In this document: piece by piece, positions 18,342 to 26,523 of the stretch | Position numbering within the stretch: the stretch's first letter is position 1 | Layout: every line of letters begins with the position of its first letter | Assembly (NCBI RefSeq): GCF_016587375.1 | Contig: NZ_BNJG01000001.1 | Location: forward strand, 1,116,001 to 1,180,000 | Source of the DNA: Ktedonobacter robiniae | Lineage (GTDB): Bacteria; Chloroflexota; Ktedonobacteria; Ktedonobacterales; Ktedonobacteraceae | Length of the DNA: 64,000 nucleotides | Direction: 5' to 3' | Notes under the pieces: generated by a model | Told to the model about the DNA's origin: nothing | What the model saw: only the letters and a program-made list of their open reading frames with translations | Databases searched by the model: none | Translations under genes and position numbers: made by a program

Positions 18342-18709
18342 TGGCAAAAAGCCCGCTACCGATGCAGGAGGACTGAGGAGGTGTGAGAAGGCAGCCGCCC
18401 ATGCAAGTGTGAAAGGATGTGCTTGTAAACGGCGCACCTACCTTTCACACCTGCTGGGCGGCTACACTTCCGCGATACGCCTCACGCCCGGCCGGAGAAA
18501 AGGGGTAGGTGTGCCGTTTACAAGCACTCCTTTTTTTCTCCGGCATAGACGTGGGGATTCGAGCGCTTCTACGTTTTCACGGCGCTTATACATGTGTAGT
18601 CTTCTACCCAGAGAGAAACGTATTATAAGTGATGAGATAAGTGAGATCGTGGCGGTTGGAAGAAGAATGCGCTAGCTCAATGTATATAAGAAAGGTTACA
18701 AAAATTACT
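18342..18709. other. Structured intergenic region with interlocking inverted repeats
   Basis: No gene. A 24-bp arm (18419-18442) pairs with 18504-18527 (one mismatch). Inside or across it, AGCCGCCC (18393-18400) pairs with GGGCGGCT (18456-18463), AAGTGTGAAAGG (18405-18416) pairs with 18441-18452, and CCGGAGAAAA near 18491 pairs with the T-run CTCCGG near 18531-18545. The last pair resembles a terminator stem. The crossing pairings could be nested palindromic repeats or a structured RNA. Confidence 0.5.
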
Positions 18710-19885
18710 ATGGAGAAGGTAAAGCAAAAGAAACGCTTAAAAATCGCGCAGATCGCACCGCCCTGGTTGCCGATTCCTCCGGAGAACTATGGCGGAACAG
18801 AGTCTGTTTTGAATAATCTTGTGGAAGAGCTTGTCGCTGAGGGCCATGATGTTACGCTCTATGCACCTGCCGATGCGCAGACCTCGGCGCGGCATATCTC
18901 ATTTTATCATGATTCGCTTTTGAAAGAGGGCACTCCCTGGCAAGCACACCTTAAGGCCTACTTCCATATGTATAAAGCCGTGCAACACATCCAGCAAGAG
19001 AATGACTATGATATCGTTCATGGGCATCTCTCTTCATCCACAGATATGTATCTTTTGCCTATGTTAGCCTCGCTGGAGATGGCGCATATCATTACGATGC
19101 ACAGCCATATGCCCTTTGACCGGGCCGGCACCTGGCAGGGTGACGCGGACAACTACTTCTTCTATGAATGGGGGCGTCAGTGCCCCGTCGTCGCGATTAG
19201 TCGCAAGGCCTGCCAGGTGGAGGCGGGACAGGGCCCCTTAAATTTGGCTGGCGTTGTCTACAATGGTATCTCCATGAAGGAGTATACTATTCCAGCCGAC
19301 GCCCAGGTTGAGCCATACTATGTCTGGCTGGGTCGCTTTTCGCCCGAAAAGGGACCGCACCTGGCTATTGAGGCAGCGCGACGTGCTGGAGTTCCTCTAC
19401 ACATGGGCGGAACCATCGATACTTCCTCGCCTGAGGCTGAACAGTACTTCCATGAGCAGCTTGAGCCCCAGTTTGATGATGAGCAGATACGCTACCTCGG
19501 TCCTCTGGACATGGAGGGCAAGATCCAGGCCTTTAGCCGCGCTACGGCATTTCTCAACCCTATCGAGTGGGAAGAACCCTTTGGCATGGTTATGGTCGAG
19601 GCCATGGCCCTGGGTTGTCCCGTGATTACCTTTGGACGCGGCGCGGCACCCGAGGTCGTGTATGACGGTGTCAGCGGCTTCGTTGTGGATACGCTCGATG
19701 AAATGATCGAGGCCATGCCGCGTGTGAAAGACCTCGACCGCGCCCAGGTGCGTGCCCATGTCGACGAACACTTCTCGTCCAGGGCCATGACTCGCGCGTA
19801 CCTCGACATCTACCGCCAGGTGATGCCCGATACCGTTCAGCCGGATCGCTGTCTCCTCCCTCTCAGCCATCCTGGCGCCATCTAA
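18710..19885 (+). CDS. Glycosyltransferase family 4
   Basis: A GT-B fold retaining glycosyltransferase of about 391 residues. The N-terminal domain begins LKIAQIAPPWLPIPPENYGGTE, a pattern common in GT4 enzymes acting with nucleotide-sugars. The C-terminal domain has YVWLGRFSPEKGPHLAIEAARRAG and the donor-site EEPFGMVMVEAMALGCPVITFGRGAAPE (the E-x7-E motif). The product is likely a glycoconjugate or free glycoside; donor and acceptor are unknown. I place the start at ATG 18710 with AAAGG about 14 nt upstream; in-frame starts further upstream (18641, 18680) have weaker sites, so the N-terminus is uncertain by 10-23 residues. A long perfect palindrome follows the gene. Confidence 0.85.
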   Translation: MEKVKQKKRLKIAQIAPPWLPIPPENYGGTESVLNNLVEELVAEGHDVTLYAPADAQTSARHISFYHDSLLKEGTPWQAHLKAYFHMYKAVQHIQQENDYDIVHGHLSSSTDMYLLPMLASLEMAHIITMHSHMPFDRAGTWQGDADNYFFYEWGRQCPVVAISRKACQVEAGQGPLNLAGVVYNGISMKEYTIPADAQVEPYYVWLGRFSPEKGPHLAIEAARRAGVPLHMGGTIDTSSPEAEQYFHEQLEPQFDDEQIRYLGPLDMEGKIQAFSRATAFLNPIEWEEPFGMVMVEAMALGCPVITFGRGAAPEVVYDGVSGFVVDTLDEMIEAMPRVKDLDRAQVRAHVDEHFSSRAMTRAYLDIYRQVMPDTVQPDRCLLPLSHPGAI

Positions 19886-19894
19886 AATCTGGTG

Positions 19895-19956
19895 AAATAA
19901 GAAGAGGTTCTGGCCGGGAAGGGCATGCCCTTCCCGGCCAGAACCTCTTCTTATTT
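19895..19956. terminator. 62-bp perfect palindrome, bidirectional terminator
   Basis: Two 31-bp arms meet without a loop (19895-19925, 19926-19956) and end in AAATAA/TTATTT. The palindrome lies exactly between convergent genes and includes the stop codon of the minus-strand methyltransferase. It fits a shared intrinsic terminator. Confidence 0.75.
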
Positions 19957-20727
19957 ATTTTTCTCGCCGACAAATAGCCCGGTTGGGAGATCAAACCAGT
20001 CGACACCGTCCACCTGCTGGAGCTTGAGGCTGGCTCGCTCTTCGGGTGTGGCCGCCGCGAACATAGATAGGATGCGTTGCACATTCTCCGTGGGCGTGCG
20101 CATACGCTGCGTCCAGGTTGGCACGTCCATGTGAATGCCCCAACTGCGCTCGAGGCGCGCCGAAATACCTGCCTCTTCCAATAGGTGTAGCCACGTGTTC
20201 ACAGAACGGTTGCGTATATGTGAGGGATCACGCAGGACCTCTATTTGATTAATAAAGTCGTCCAGCACCTGCTCCTCTGCCACGATTGCATCAATCACTA
20301 CCAGCCGCCCGCCGGGTTTGAGGATACGCGCCCACTCTCTCACCGCCTGGGGCAGGTCCACAAAATGGTGCGCCGAGTGACGGCAGGCCACGACATCCGC
20401 GTATGCGTCTGGCAGTGGAAGCGCGTGCGCGTCCCCCTCGATAAAGCGCACATTGGCGATATGGCGCTCCTGAGCGAGCTTGCGACCCGCCTCAAGCATG
20501 GGAGTTGTGAAGTCAATAGCCACAACCTCGCGGGCATAGGGAGCCAGCGCCAGCGCGGTATGGCCTGTCCCGGTCGCTACATCCACCACTGCCTCGCTTC
20601 CATCCAGTCGTGCCGCCTCGACTAGCCACTGTAAATCAGGTCCCTGAGCATGCACTGCGCTGGTGACATAATCGCTGGCAGCCACGCCAAAGCGGCTCTG
20701 AATCCGCTCATTACGCTCATCGGTCAT
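19951..20727 (-). CDS. Class I SAM-dependent methyltransferase (UbiE/COQ5-like)
   Basis: A 258-residue methyltransferase with the class I SAM fold. Visible are motif I VVDVATGTGHTALALAPYA, the acidic loop VVAIDFTTPMLEAGR, motif II EGDAHALPLPDAYADVVACRHSAHHF and motif III ILKPGGRLVVID. The YRFHF-like C-terminus matches the UbiE/COQ5-related small-molecule methyltransferase set. It is not convincing as the menaquinone methyltransferase: it lies 9 kb from the men genes and has no special MenG signature. It may act on a quinone, arsenite-like or natural-product substrate, which the sequence does not settle. It is convergent with the GT4 gene and shares its terminator. Confidence 0.75.
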   Translation of the reverse strand: MTDERNERIQSRFGVAASDYVTSAVHAQGPDLQWLVEAARLDGSEAVVDVATGTGHTALALAPYAREVVAIDFTTPMLEAGRKLAQERHIANVRFIEGDAHALPLPDAYADVVACRHSAHHFVDLPQAVREWARILKPGGRLVVIDAIVAEEQVLDDFINQIEVLRDPSHIRNRSVNTWLHLLEEAGISARLERSWGIHMDVPTWTQRMRTPTENVQRILSMFAAATPEERASLKLQQVDGVDWFDLPTGLFVGEKNK

Positions 20728-21099
20728 AAGTTTTCTCCTCTTTTACAACCCTGGCATATCCTAAATGTTGTGCATATCCCAAGTATACCTATGCCTGCGT
20801 GATGTTGTCCAATACTTATTTTTGCAAAAAGTGATGCCCTAAAAGCATCACCTGTAGCCGCGTACGCCAGTAGCGGATGGCCCGCTACTGGCGTACGCGG
20901 CTACAGGTAGTTGTCGAAGCGTTTTGATTTTGTGGGTGTTTTTTGCGTCACTTAAAGCAGGGAGGCAGACTATTTTTTACGGTATTTTAATGAGCTTTTA
21001 TGTTATTATAGGTATTATGAAGTAGACTCTTCTCGTACATTACAGGCAAAGGCTGACTGCCCGGCTCCTTCGCGGCACCTGGAGGAGGTTTCCCTCATT
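20728..21099. other. Divergent intergenic region with repeat palindrome
   Basis: It carries a small GTGATGC/GCATCAC hairpin (20831-20851) directly abutting the larger repeat palindrome at 20851-20907. No gene is present. AT-rich sequence from about 20960 to 21050 probably holds the promoter of the second STAND gene. Confidence 0.45.
20851..20907. repeat. Dispersed palindromic repeat, 26-bp arms
   Basis: Arms 20851-20876 and 20882-20907 are perfect complements with a 5-nt loop. The core CCGCGTACGCCAGTAGCGG is the same family as 8454-8509. Confidence 0.75.
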
Positions 21100-23484
21100 A
21101 TGCAACATAACACATCGAAAGCTCAGATGCACTCGCCACAAGCGTCCTCGCGGCTGCACCGTCTGTCCTCCGTGCCCACGCGCCCTCTGCCCATTTTTGA
21201 TCCCGCGATCCCGCGCCAGCCGAGTTCTCCCTTGATTGGACGCGCCAACGACCTGGAACTGCTTAAGCAGCATCTATGGGAGGATGGCAATGCCTCGCTT
21301 ACCACGCTCAATGGGTTGCCTGGCATCGGAAAGACAACGCTGGCCATCACCCTGGCCTATGATGAAGAGGTACTTGAATCTTTCGCGGATGGTATCCTCT
21401 GGGCAGGGCTGGGTCCAAGCGCCAATATTCCTAGCATCTTGAGCCGTTGGGGCCGCCTGCTTGGTCTCTCCCTGGCGGAGCAGAGTATAGACTATACCTC
21501 CTGGACCCGGGCGCTGCACGCCGCCATCGGCTCACGCCGCCTGCTGATCATTATCGACGACGCCTGGACGCTTGAAGATGTGCTTCCTTTCAAGATTGGA
21601 GGGCCACATTGCGCGCACCTGGTGACTACGCGCTTCCCCACCGTCGCAGCGCATTTCGCGGTCAACGGTCCATTGACGCTCTCCGAGTTGAATAAAGAGG
21701 AGAGTATGCGCCTCCTGCGTCATCTCGCGCCAACCGTTTTTCGTCATGATTCTTATAAAGAGAGTGACCTTGTTCAGGCTGTGGGCGGTCTCCCTCTGGC
21801 CCTGACCCTCATGGGCAACTACCTGCGCAAGCAGGCCAACCATGGCGATACGCAGCATATTCAGAACACTATTCAGAGCCTGAGCAACACCAGACAACGC
21901 CTGGAATTAAGCGAGGCGTACGACGCTAATTTAGAGCCGGAGCCTGGAGCGCCCAAACTGCGCTCGCTTCAGTCGGTGATCGCTATTACGGATCGACAGC
22001 TCTCCTCAACGACTCGTGCCGCGCTCTATGCGCTCTCTATTCTGCCACCCAAGCCACATAGCTTCTCTGAAGAGACCGCGCTCGCTGTCGCTGACTGCGA
22101 TTCCGCTACGCTTGATGTGCTTATTGATGCAGGCCTACTGGAGTGTAGCACTAGTGAGCGCTATACACTACACCAGACCATCTCCGACTACGCGCGTGCT
22201 CACTTAGAGGAGTCTACGCCCTACGCTCGCTTCATCGCTTATATCCTGGATTATGTCGAGCAGCATGAGAAAGACTACGAGCTACTTGAGGGTGAGAGTG
22301 CGGTTATCCTGGGTGCACTCGACGCCGCCTATGAACACCAGTACTGGACTGAGTTGGTCAAGGGCGTCTGTACCTTCGCCCCTTTCCTGCTTATGCGCGG
22401 CTCATATGCTCTTGCCCATACTCATCTCCAGCGCGCTTACCAGGCCGCGAATATTCTTCAGGATCGTGACGGCATCCTCAATACGCTGCTCCAGATCGGC
22501 GAGATCGCCTATCGCCTTGGCGAATATACTCTCGCACACTCAACCTATCAACAGGGTATAGAACTAGCGCGGCGCTGGAATAACCGTCGCTATCTCTGTG
22601 CACACCTCACAGGTCAGGGCTGGCTCGTCTGGAAGCGCAGCGATTATAGCAGCGCCGAGTCCTATCTGCGCGAGGGTCTCACTATCGCCCAGCAGGATAA
22701 CTATCCCGAGTATCTTATCGAACAGCTCCGCGTGCTCGGCTCCATCATAGCCAGTGGTGGCGACTATAACCGCTCCGAGGTATATCTACAGGAGGCGCTT
22801 AGTCTCGCCCGTACGCAGGGGGACCGCGAAAAGGTCAGTCGCCTCTATCTCAGCATTGGCGTGACGTATGCCGAACAGGGCCAGAATGAGAAGGCCGAAC
22901 ACTTCCTCAACGAAGGTCTTAACCTGGCACGCCAGATTGTCCACTGTGAACTCACGATCATCTTCTTGCTCAATCTCGGAACCCTGGCCTATGAGCAGGA
23001 ACATTATGAACTGGCCGAGACACACCTCCAGGAAGGCCTGGAGCTGGCACAACACTTTCACCTACGCGAATGGATTGGCATCCTTCTCATTAATATTGGT
23101 GAAATGAAGATCAAGCAGGGAACGTACGCTCAGGCAGAAGATTTTCTTGTACGGGGCCTTAAAGTCGCGCAAGAAATTGGCTCGCCGCGCATTATCGCCT
23201 CAGCGCATAACCTCTATGGCGAACTCTACCTACATCTCGACCTGGTCGAGCAGGCCTCGACAGCCTATCAGCACATGCTCACGACCCTCCCCGAGGGCGA
23301 CCACGAGATGTACATCCTGGGGCAGTATGGCCTGGCACGCGTCGCCGCCGCGCAGGGCGATATTACCGAAGCGCGTCGCCTCGGCGATATCTGTCTTGCA
23401 AGCCTCGTCATGAGTGGACACCGCAAAGAGGCCGAGGTCCGTAACTGGCTTGCCTCCCTCTCCATGCCCTCCAGCCCTTACTAA
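21100..23484 (+). CDS. STAND NTPase with NB-ARC and TPR domains, no HTH
   Basis: A 794-residue paralogue of the regulator at 12.8 kb. The NB-ARC domain has P-loop GLPGIGKTT near residue 75, the shared block DGILWAGLGPSANIPSILSRWGRLLG, and IIDDAW. A winged-helix-like zone follows, and then TPR repeats fill residues 420-790 (YALAHTHLQRAYQAANILQD and similar). The first 45 residues are Ser/Pro/Arg-rich and replace the HTH of the paralogue, so this protein probably senses or signals through partners rather than by binding DNA itself. GGAGGAGG lies 11 nt ahead of the ATG. Unlike the paralogue, its base composition is even along the gene. A convergent small membrane peptide follows. Confidence 0.85.
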   Translation: MQHNTSKAQMHSPQASSRLHRLSSVPTRPLPIFDPAIPRQPSSPLIGRANDLELLKQHLWEDGNASLTTLNGLPGIGKTTLAITLAYDEEVLESFADGILWAGLGPSANIPSILSRWGRLLGLSLAEQSIDYTSWTRALHAAIGSRRLLIIIDDAWTLEDVLPFKIGGPHCAHLVTTRFPTVAAHFAVNGPLTLSELNKEESMRLLRHLAPTVFRHDSYKESDLVQAVGGLPLALTLMGNYLRKQANHGDTQHIQNTIQSLSNTRQRLELSEAYDANLEPEPGAPKLRSLQSVIAITDRQLSSTTRAALYALSILPPKPHSFSEETALAVADCDSATLDVLIDAGLLECSTSERYTLHQTISDYARAHLEESTPYARFIAYILDYVEQHEKDYELLEGESAVILGALDAAYEHQYWTELVKGVCTFAPFLLMRGSYALAHTHLQRAYQAANILQDRDGILNTLLQIGEIAYRLGEYTLAHSTYQQGIELARRWNNRRYLCAHLTGQGWLVWKRSDYSSAESYLREGLTIAQQDNYPEYLIEQLRVLGSIIASGGDYNRSEVYLQEALSLARTQGDREKVSRLYLSIGVTYAEQGQNEKAEHFLNEGLNLARQIVHCELTIIFLLNLGTLAYEQEHYELAETHLQEGLELAQHFHLREWIGILLINIGEMKIKQGTYAQAEDFLVRGLKVAQEIGSPRIIASAHNLYGELYLHLDLVEQASTAYQHMLTTLPEGDHEMYILGQYGLARVAAAQGDITEARRLGDICLASLVMSGHRKEAEVRNWLASLSMPSSPY

Positions 23485-23545
23485 ATACATGTGAGCCAAA
23501 GCCCGACGCTATGGAGGCTGCGTGGTCCCCCACAGCATCGGACAG

Positions 23546-23740
23546 TTACCGATGACAGCGGAGGCTCAAACAATTAATGACGCCAGGTGTCGAGCCGGGC
23601 GTTGGCGTTTCAAAATATTGTAATGGGCGCCCCGTATAGGGAAGCGAACTGGCCGCGGCGAACATAAGTAAAATACCTACCGCCAGCAACAAAAATGTCA
23701 TGCTTACAACGAGCATACCAGAGCGAGGCGAATACTTCAT
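23546..23740 (-). CDS. Small single-pass membrane peptide, 64 aa
   Basis: A charged start (MKYSPRSG) is followed by a strong hydrophobic helix (MLVVSMTFLLLAVGILLMFAAASS) and a short exposed tail with ETPTPGSTPG and two cysteines. No family is recognised. It is 61 bp beyond and convergent with the second STAND gene, mirroring the peptide at 15529-15711 behind the first one. The start at 23740 is chosen because the helix then begins in the usual position and GTGAG lies close upstream; the frame stays open to 23779. Confidence 0.5.
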   Translation of the reverse strand: MKYSPRSGMLVVSMTFLLLAVGILLMFAAASSLPYTGRPLQYFETPTPGSTPGVINCLSLRCHR

Positions 23741-23971
23741 TGTGTTCTCACTAACCTTCTTAAGCAAGCATATACACACAGCAAATAAAATAGAAATATA
23801 ATACCCTGTTGATTAAACGCGCAAACATCCACTTTGTCTACATCCTCTGTTCATTTAGCTGCCCCTTATTCTAGAAAAGACCCCTACAGCCTAAGCGGAG
23901 GTATGATATAATAACTTCTAGAATAGGCGTTCTTGCTTTCGTCAACCACGCAATGCAAACCGAGAGGTGCT
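23741..23971. other. Short AT-rich intergenic region
   Basis: Promoter region of the DNA polymerase gene and of the small peptide. No gene is seen. A GATATAATA stretch near 23905 could be a -10 for the polymerase, but no clear -35 accompanies it. Confidence 0.3.
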
Positions 23972-26515
23972 ATGGCCACAGGAGAAACAGCGTCGTCCAC
24001 AAACCCAGAAACCCGGCAATCTACAGTAGTCGCCCGATCTCCTATGCAGGATCAGCATGCAACTGATGATAGCTATCTCTTCGGTTGGGACCCCATGCCG
24101 GGCATTGTCTCTGTCTGGGCGCATCGGGATGGGCGCGCGCTCATCTGGCAGCGCGTGCGAGAGCAAGAGGGTGAACAAGTTGTTTGTCTTCCTGACCGCT
24201 TCCGCCCCTGGCTCTTTGCCACAACCCTTGAGGACCTGGCTCACCTGGGTTCAAGCCTGCTTCCACACGAAAGTATTCCCAGGACGCAGCATGCTATCTG
24301 GTTCCGTGAGCTTGATGGCCTACCTGGCTCTTACCGTTATCTCCTCTCGTCTACGGATGGGCGTTTGCTAGAACGTGAGATTCTCTTTGGTGCATCCCAT
24401 CGCCTCAAATACCAGGTCAAGAGCCTTACCGAAACCGACCTGGAGCATACCTATTACCGCGTGGGAGCCGTCGAGCAATACCTTATGAGCACAGGGCGCA
24501 CCTATTTCCATGGCATGAACTACGAGGACATGCACCGCCTGCAATTCGACCTGGAGACGACCTCGCTCGATCCACGTCAGGGACGCATCTTTCTCGTCTC
24601 CATTCGTGATAGCCGTGGCTTTACTAAGATCCTGGAGGCACCGCAAGTCGGTGACGAGCCCCAGTTAATTCAGGAGCTTTGCCAGATTATCCGTGAGCGC
24701 GACCCCGATGTGATTGAAAATCATAACCTCTTTGGCTTCGATCTCTCGTTTCTTAGCCGCCGCGCACTCGTGCATGAGATTCCCCTGGCTATAGGACGCA
24801 TGGGACCAGCAGGCTACCATGCTATGCTTGAGAGCCGCGAAGAGACGCTGGCCGTGGGTCCCGAAGCCCGCCACCGCACGCGCTACACCGTGGCCGGGCG
24901 CGAGTTGATTGATACGCTTGATGCCGTACGCCGCCATGACTTCGTCGTACGCGACATTCCCAGCTATAGCCTGAAAGAGGTCGCGCGCTACTTTGGCATT
25001 GCCTCGCCCCAACGCGTGTATATCGAGGGAAGCGCGATCTACGATACCTATCGCCAGCAGCCAGAGAAGGTGCGTCGTTACGCCCTCGATGATGTCGATG
25101 AAGTGGATGGACTCTCACGCCGACTCCTGGGTGCCCCCTTTGCCCTGGCAGCCATGGCCCCACGCCGCTATGAACGGCTCGCCTCGGCAGGCCCCGCCAT
25201 GGGCATCCTCGAACCCATTCTCGTGCGCGCCTACCTGCGCGCCGGAACCGCGCTCCCCTGCCAGGCCGATTATGCCACGAACAACGCCGGTGTCGAGCCA
25301 CACGCGGGTGGTGCCGTTCACCTCTTCGCCAGCGGAGTCGCCAAACACATCGTCAAGGCCGATGTTGCCTCGCTTTATCCCTCGCTCATGCGTACATTTC
25401 AGATTGGTCCCGCCTGCGATCGCCTGGGAGCCTTGCTCAAAATCCTGGCGCGCCTCACAGATCTGCGCCTGGCCCACAAGGAGGCCGCACGCCTCGCCGA
25501 CCCCACCTCTATTGAGGGGAACCACCATAACGCCACGCAGGCCGCGATGAAGATTCTGATCAACGCCGCCTATGGCTATATGGGGGCTGGACAGATGGCG
25601 CTCTTCGCTGATCCGCAGGCTGCCAACGAGGTCACCAGCCGTGGGCGCGCAATCCTCTCACAGGTGCTGCGCGCATTGGAGACGCGTGGACTCCTACCCA
25701 TCGAAGCCGATACCGATGGCGTCTATTTCGCAGTCCCTCAGACCTGGACGGACGACAAAGAACGCGCCCTCGTGGCTGAAATCGGGGCCGAGTTACCCTC
25801 GGGCATCCACCTGGAATATGAGGGGCGCTACCGTGCCATGCTCAGCCACGAGGTCAAAAACTATGCCCTCCTGACCTATGATGGCAAGCTCATCGTGCGT
25901 GGCGTAGCGCTGCGTTCGAGCCGCTCAGAACCCTTTGGTGAGCGCTTCCTACGTAAGGCCCTGAGTTGTACGCTTATGGGTGATATTCCTGGCGTACGCC
26001 AGGCCTTCCTTGAAACCGTCAATGCCCTGCGTAATCGCCAGCTTTCCGCCGTTGATGTGGCAACCCGCGTACGCCTGAGCAAGAGTCCCGCGACCTATCG
26101 AACATCCCGCAATTCACATCAGGAGCCAGCTTATGAAGCACTCTTAAATGCTGGCCGCAACGAGTGGCTACCAGGAGAGCGTGTGCGCTTCTACAAGGGG
26201 CGAGGGCAACGACGCTACATCTGGCTTCCAGAGGAGGCAGCCGAGGAGAATACCACACCGCAACACTGGCGACAATACCAGGCCTCGGAGAAGCAGTCTT
26301 CCCCCAAACAACAGGTGCGCCAGGATTACGATGTAGAGCATTATGTGCAGATGCTGGTCACCTCCTACGCCGCGCGCCTGCGTAAAGCCTTCGCACCCGA
26401 AGATTTTGAGCAACTTTTCAGCCTCAACCAGCCCGGCCTCTTCGATCTCTATGAGCGCCCAATCGAGGAAATTCGCCCCCGTCTGGAGCGCGAGACGACC
26501 AGCATCAATCTCTAA
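23972..26515 (+). CDS. Family B DNA polymerase with 3'-5' exonuclease
   Basis: An 847-residue family B polymerase (PolB / DNA polymerase II type). All exonuclease motifs are present: FDLETTSLD (about 191), NHNLFGFD (about 250) and YALDDVDE (about 369). All polymerase motifs are present as well: DVASLYPSLM (motif A, about 464), KILINAAYGYMG (motif B, about 526) and EADTDGVYF (motif C, about 579). Catalytic acidic residues look intact, so a proofreading DNA polymerase for repair or lesion bypass is expected. The YxDTDS of typical enzymes reads ADTDGVYF here, as in many bacterial PolB2-like proteins. The ATG at 23972 follows GAGAGG; the frame extends 13 codons upstream without a ribosome site. 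It stands alone. Confidence 0.88.
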   Translation: MATGETASSTNPETRQSTVVARSPMQDQHATDDSYLFGWDPMPGIVSVWAHRDGRALIWQRVREQEGEQVVCLPDRFRPWLFATTLEDLAHLGSSLLPHESIPRTQHAIWFRELDGLPGSYRYLLSSTDGRLLEREILFGASHRLKYQVKSLTETDLEHTYYRVGAVEQYLMSTGRTYFHGMNYEDMHRLQFDLETTSLDPRQGRIFLVSIRDSRGFTKILEAPQVGDEPQLIQELCQIIRERDPDVIENHNLFGFDLSFLSRRALVHEIPLAIGRMGPAGYHAMLESREETLAVGPEARHRTRYTVAGRELIDTLDAVRRHDFVVRDIPSYSLKEVARYFGIASPQRVYIEGSAIYDTYRQQPEKVRRYALDDVDEVDGLSRRLLGAPFALAAMAPRRYERLASAGPAMGILEPILVRAYLRAGTALPCQADYATNNAGVEPHAGGAVHLFASGVAKHIVKADVASLYPSLMRTFQIGPACDRLGALLKILARLTDLRLAHKEAARLADPTSIEGNHHNATQAAMKILINAAYGYMGAGQMALFADPQAANEVTSRGRAILSQVLRALETRGLLPIEADTDGVYFAVPQTWTDDKERALVAEIGAELPSGIHLEYEGRYRAMLSHEVKNYALLTYDGKLIVRGVALRSSRSEPFGERFLRKALSCTLMGDIPGVRQAFLETVNALRNRQLSAVDVATRVRLSKSPATYRTSRNSHQEPAYEALLNAGRNEWLPGERVRFYKGRGQRRYIWLPEEAAEENTTPQHWRQYQASEKQSSPKQQVRQDYDVEHYVQMLVTSYAARLRKAFAPEDFEQLFSLNQPGLFDLYERPIEEIRPRLERETTSINL

Positions 26516-26523
26516 CGGCCCGG

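Noticed and set aside
19951..20727. Methyltransferase considered as menG (demethylmenaquinone methyltransferase)
   Set aside because: General UbiE-like motifs only, unlinked to the men operon and convergent with a glycosyltransferase; function left open.
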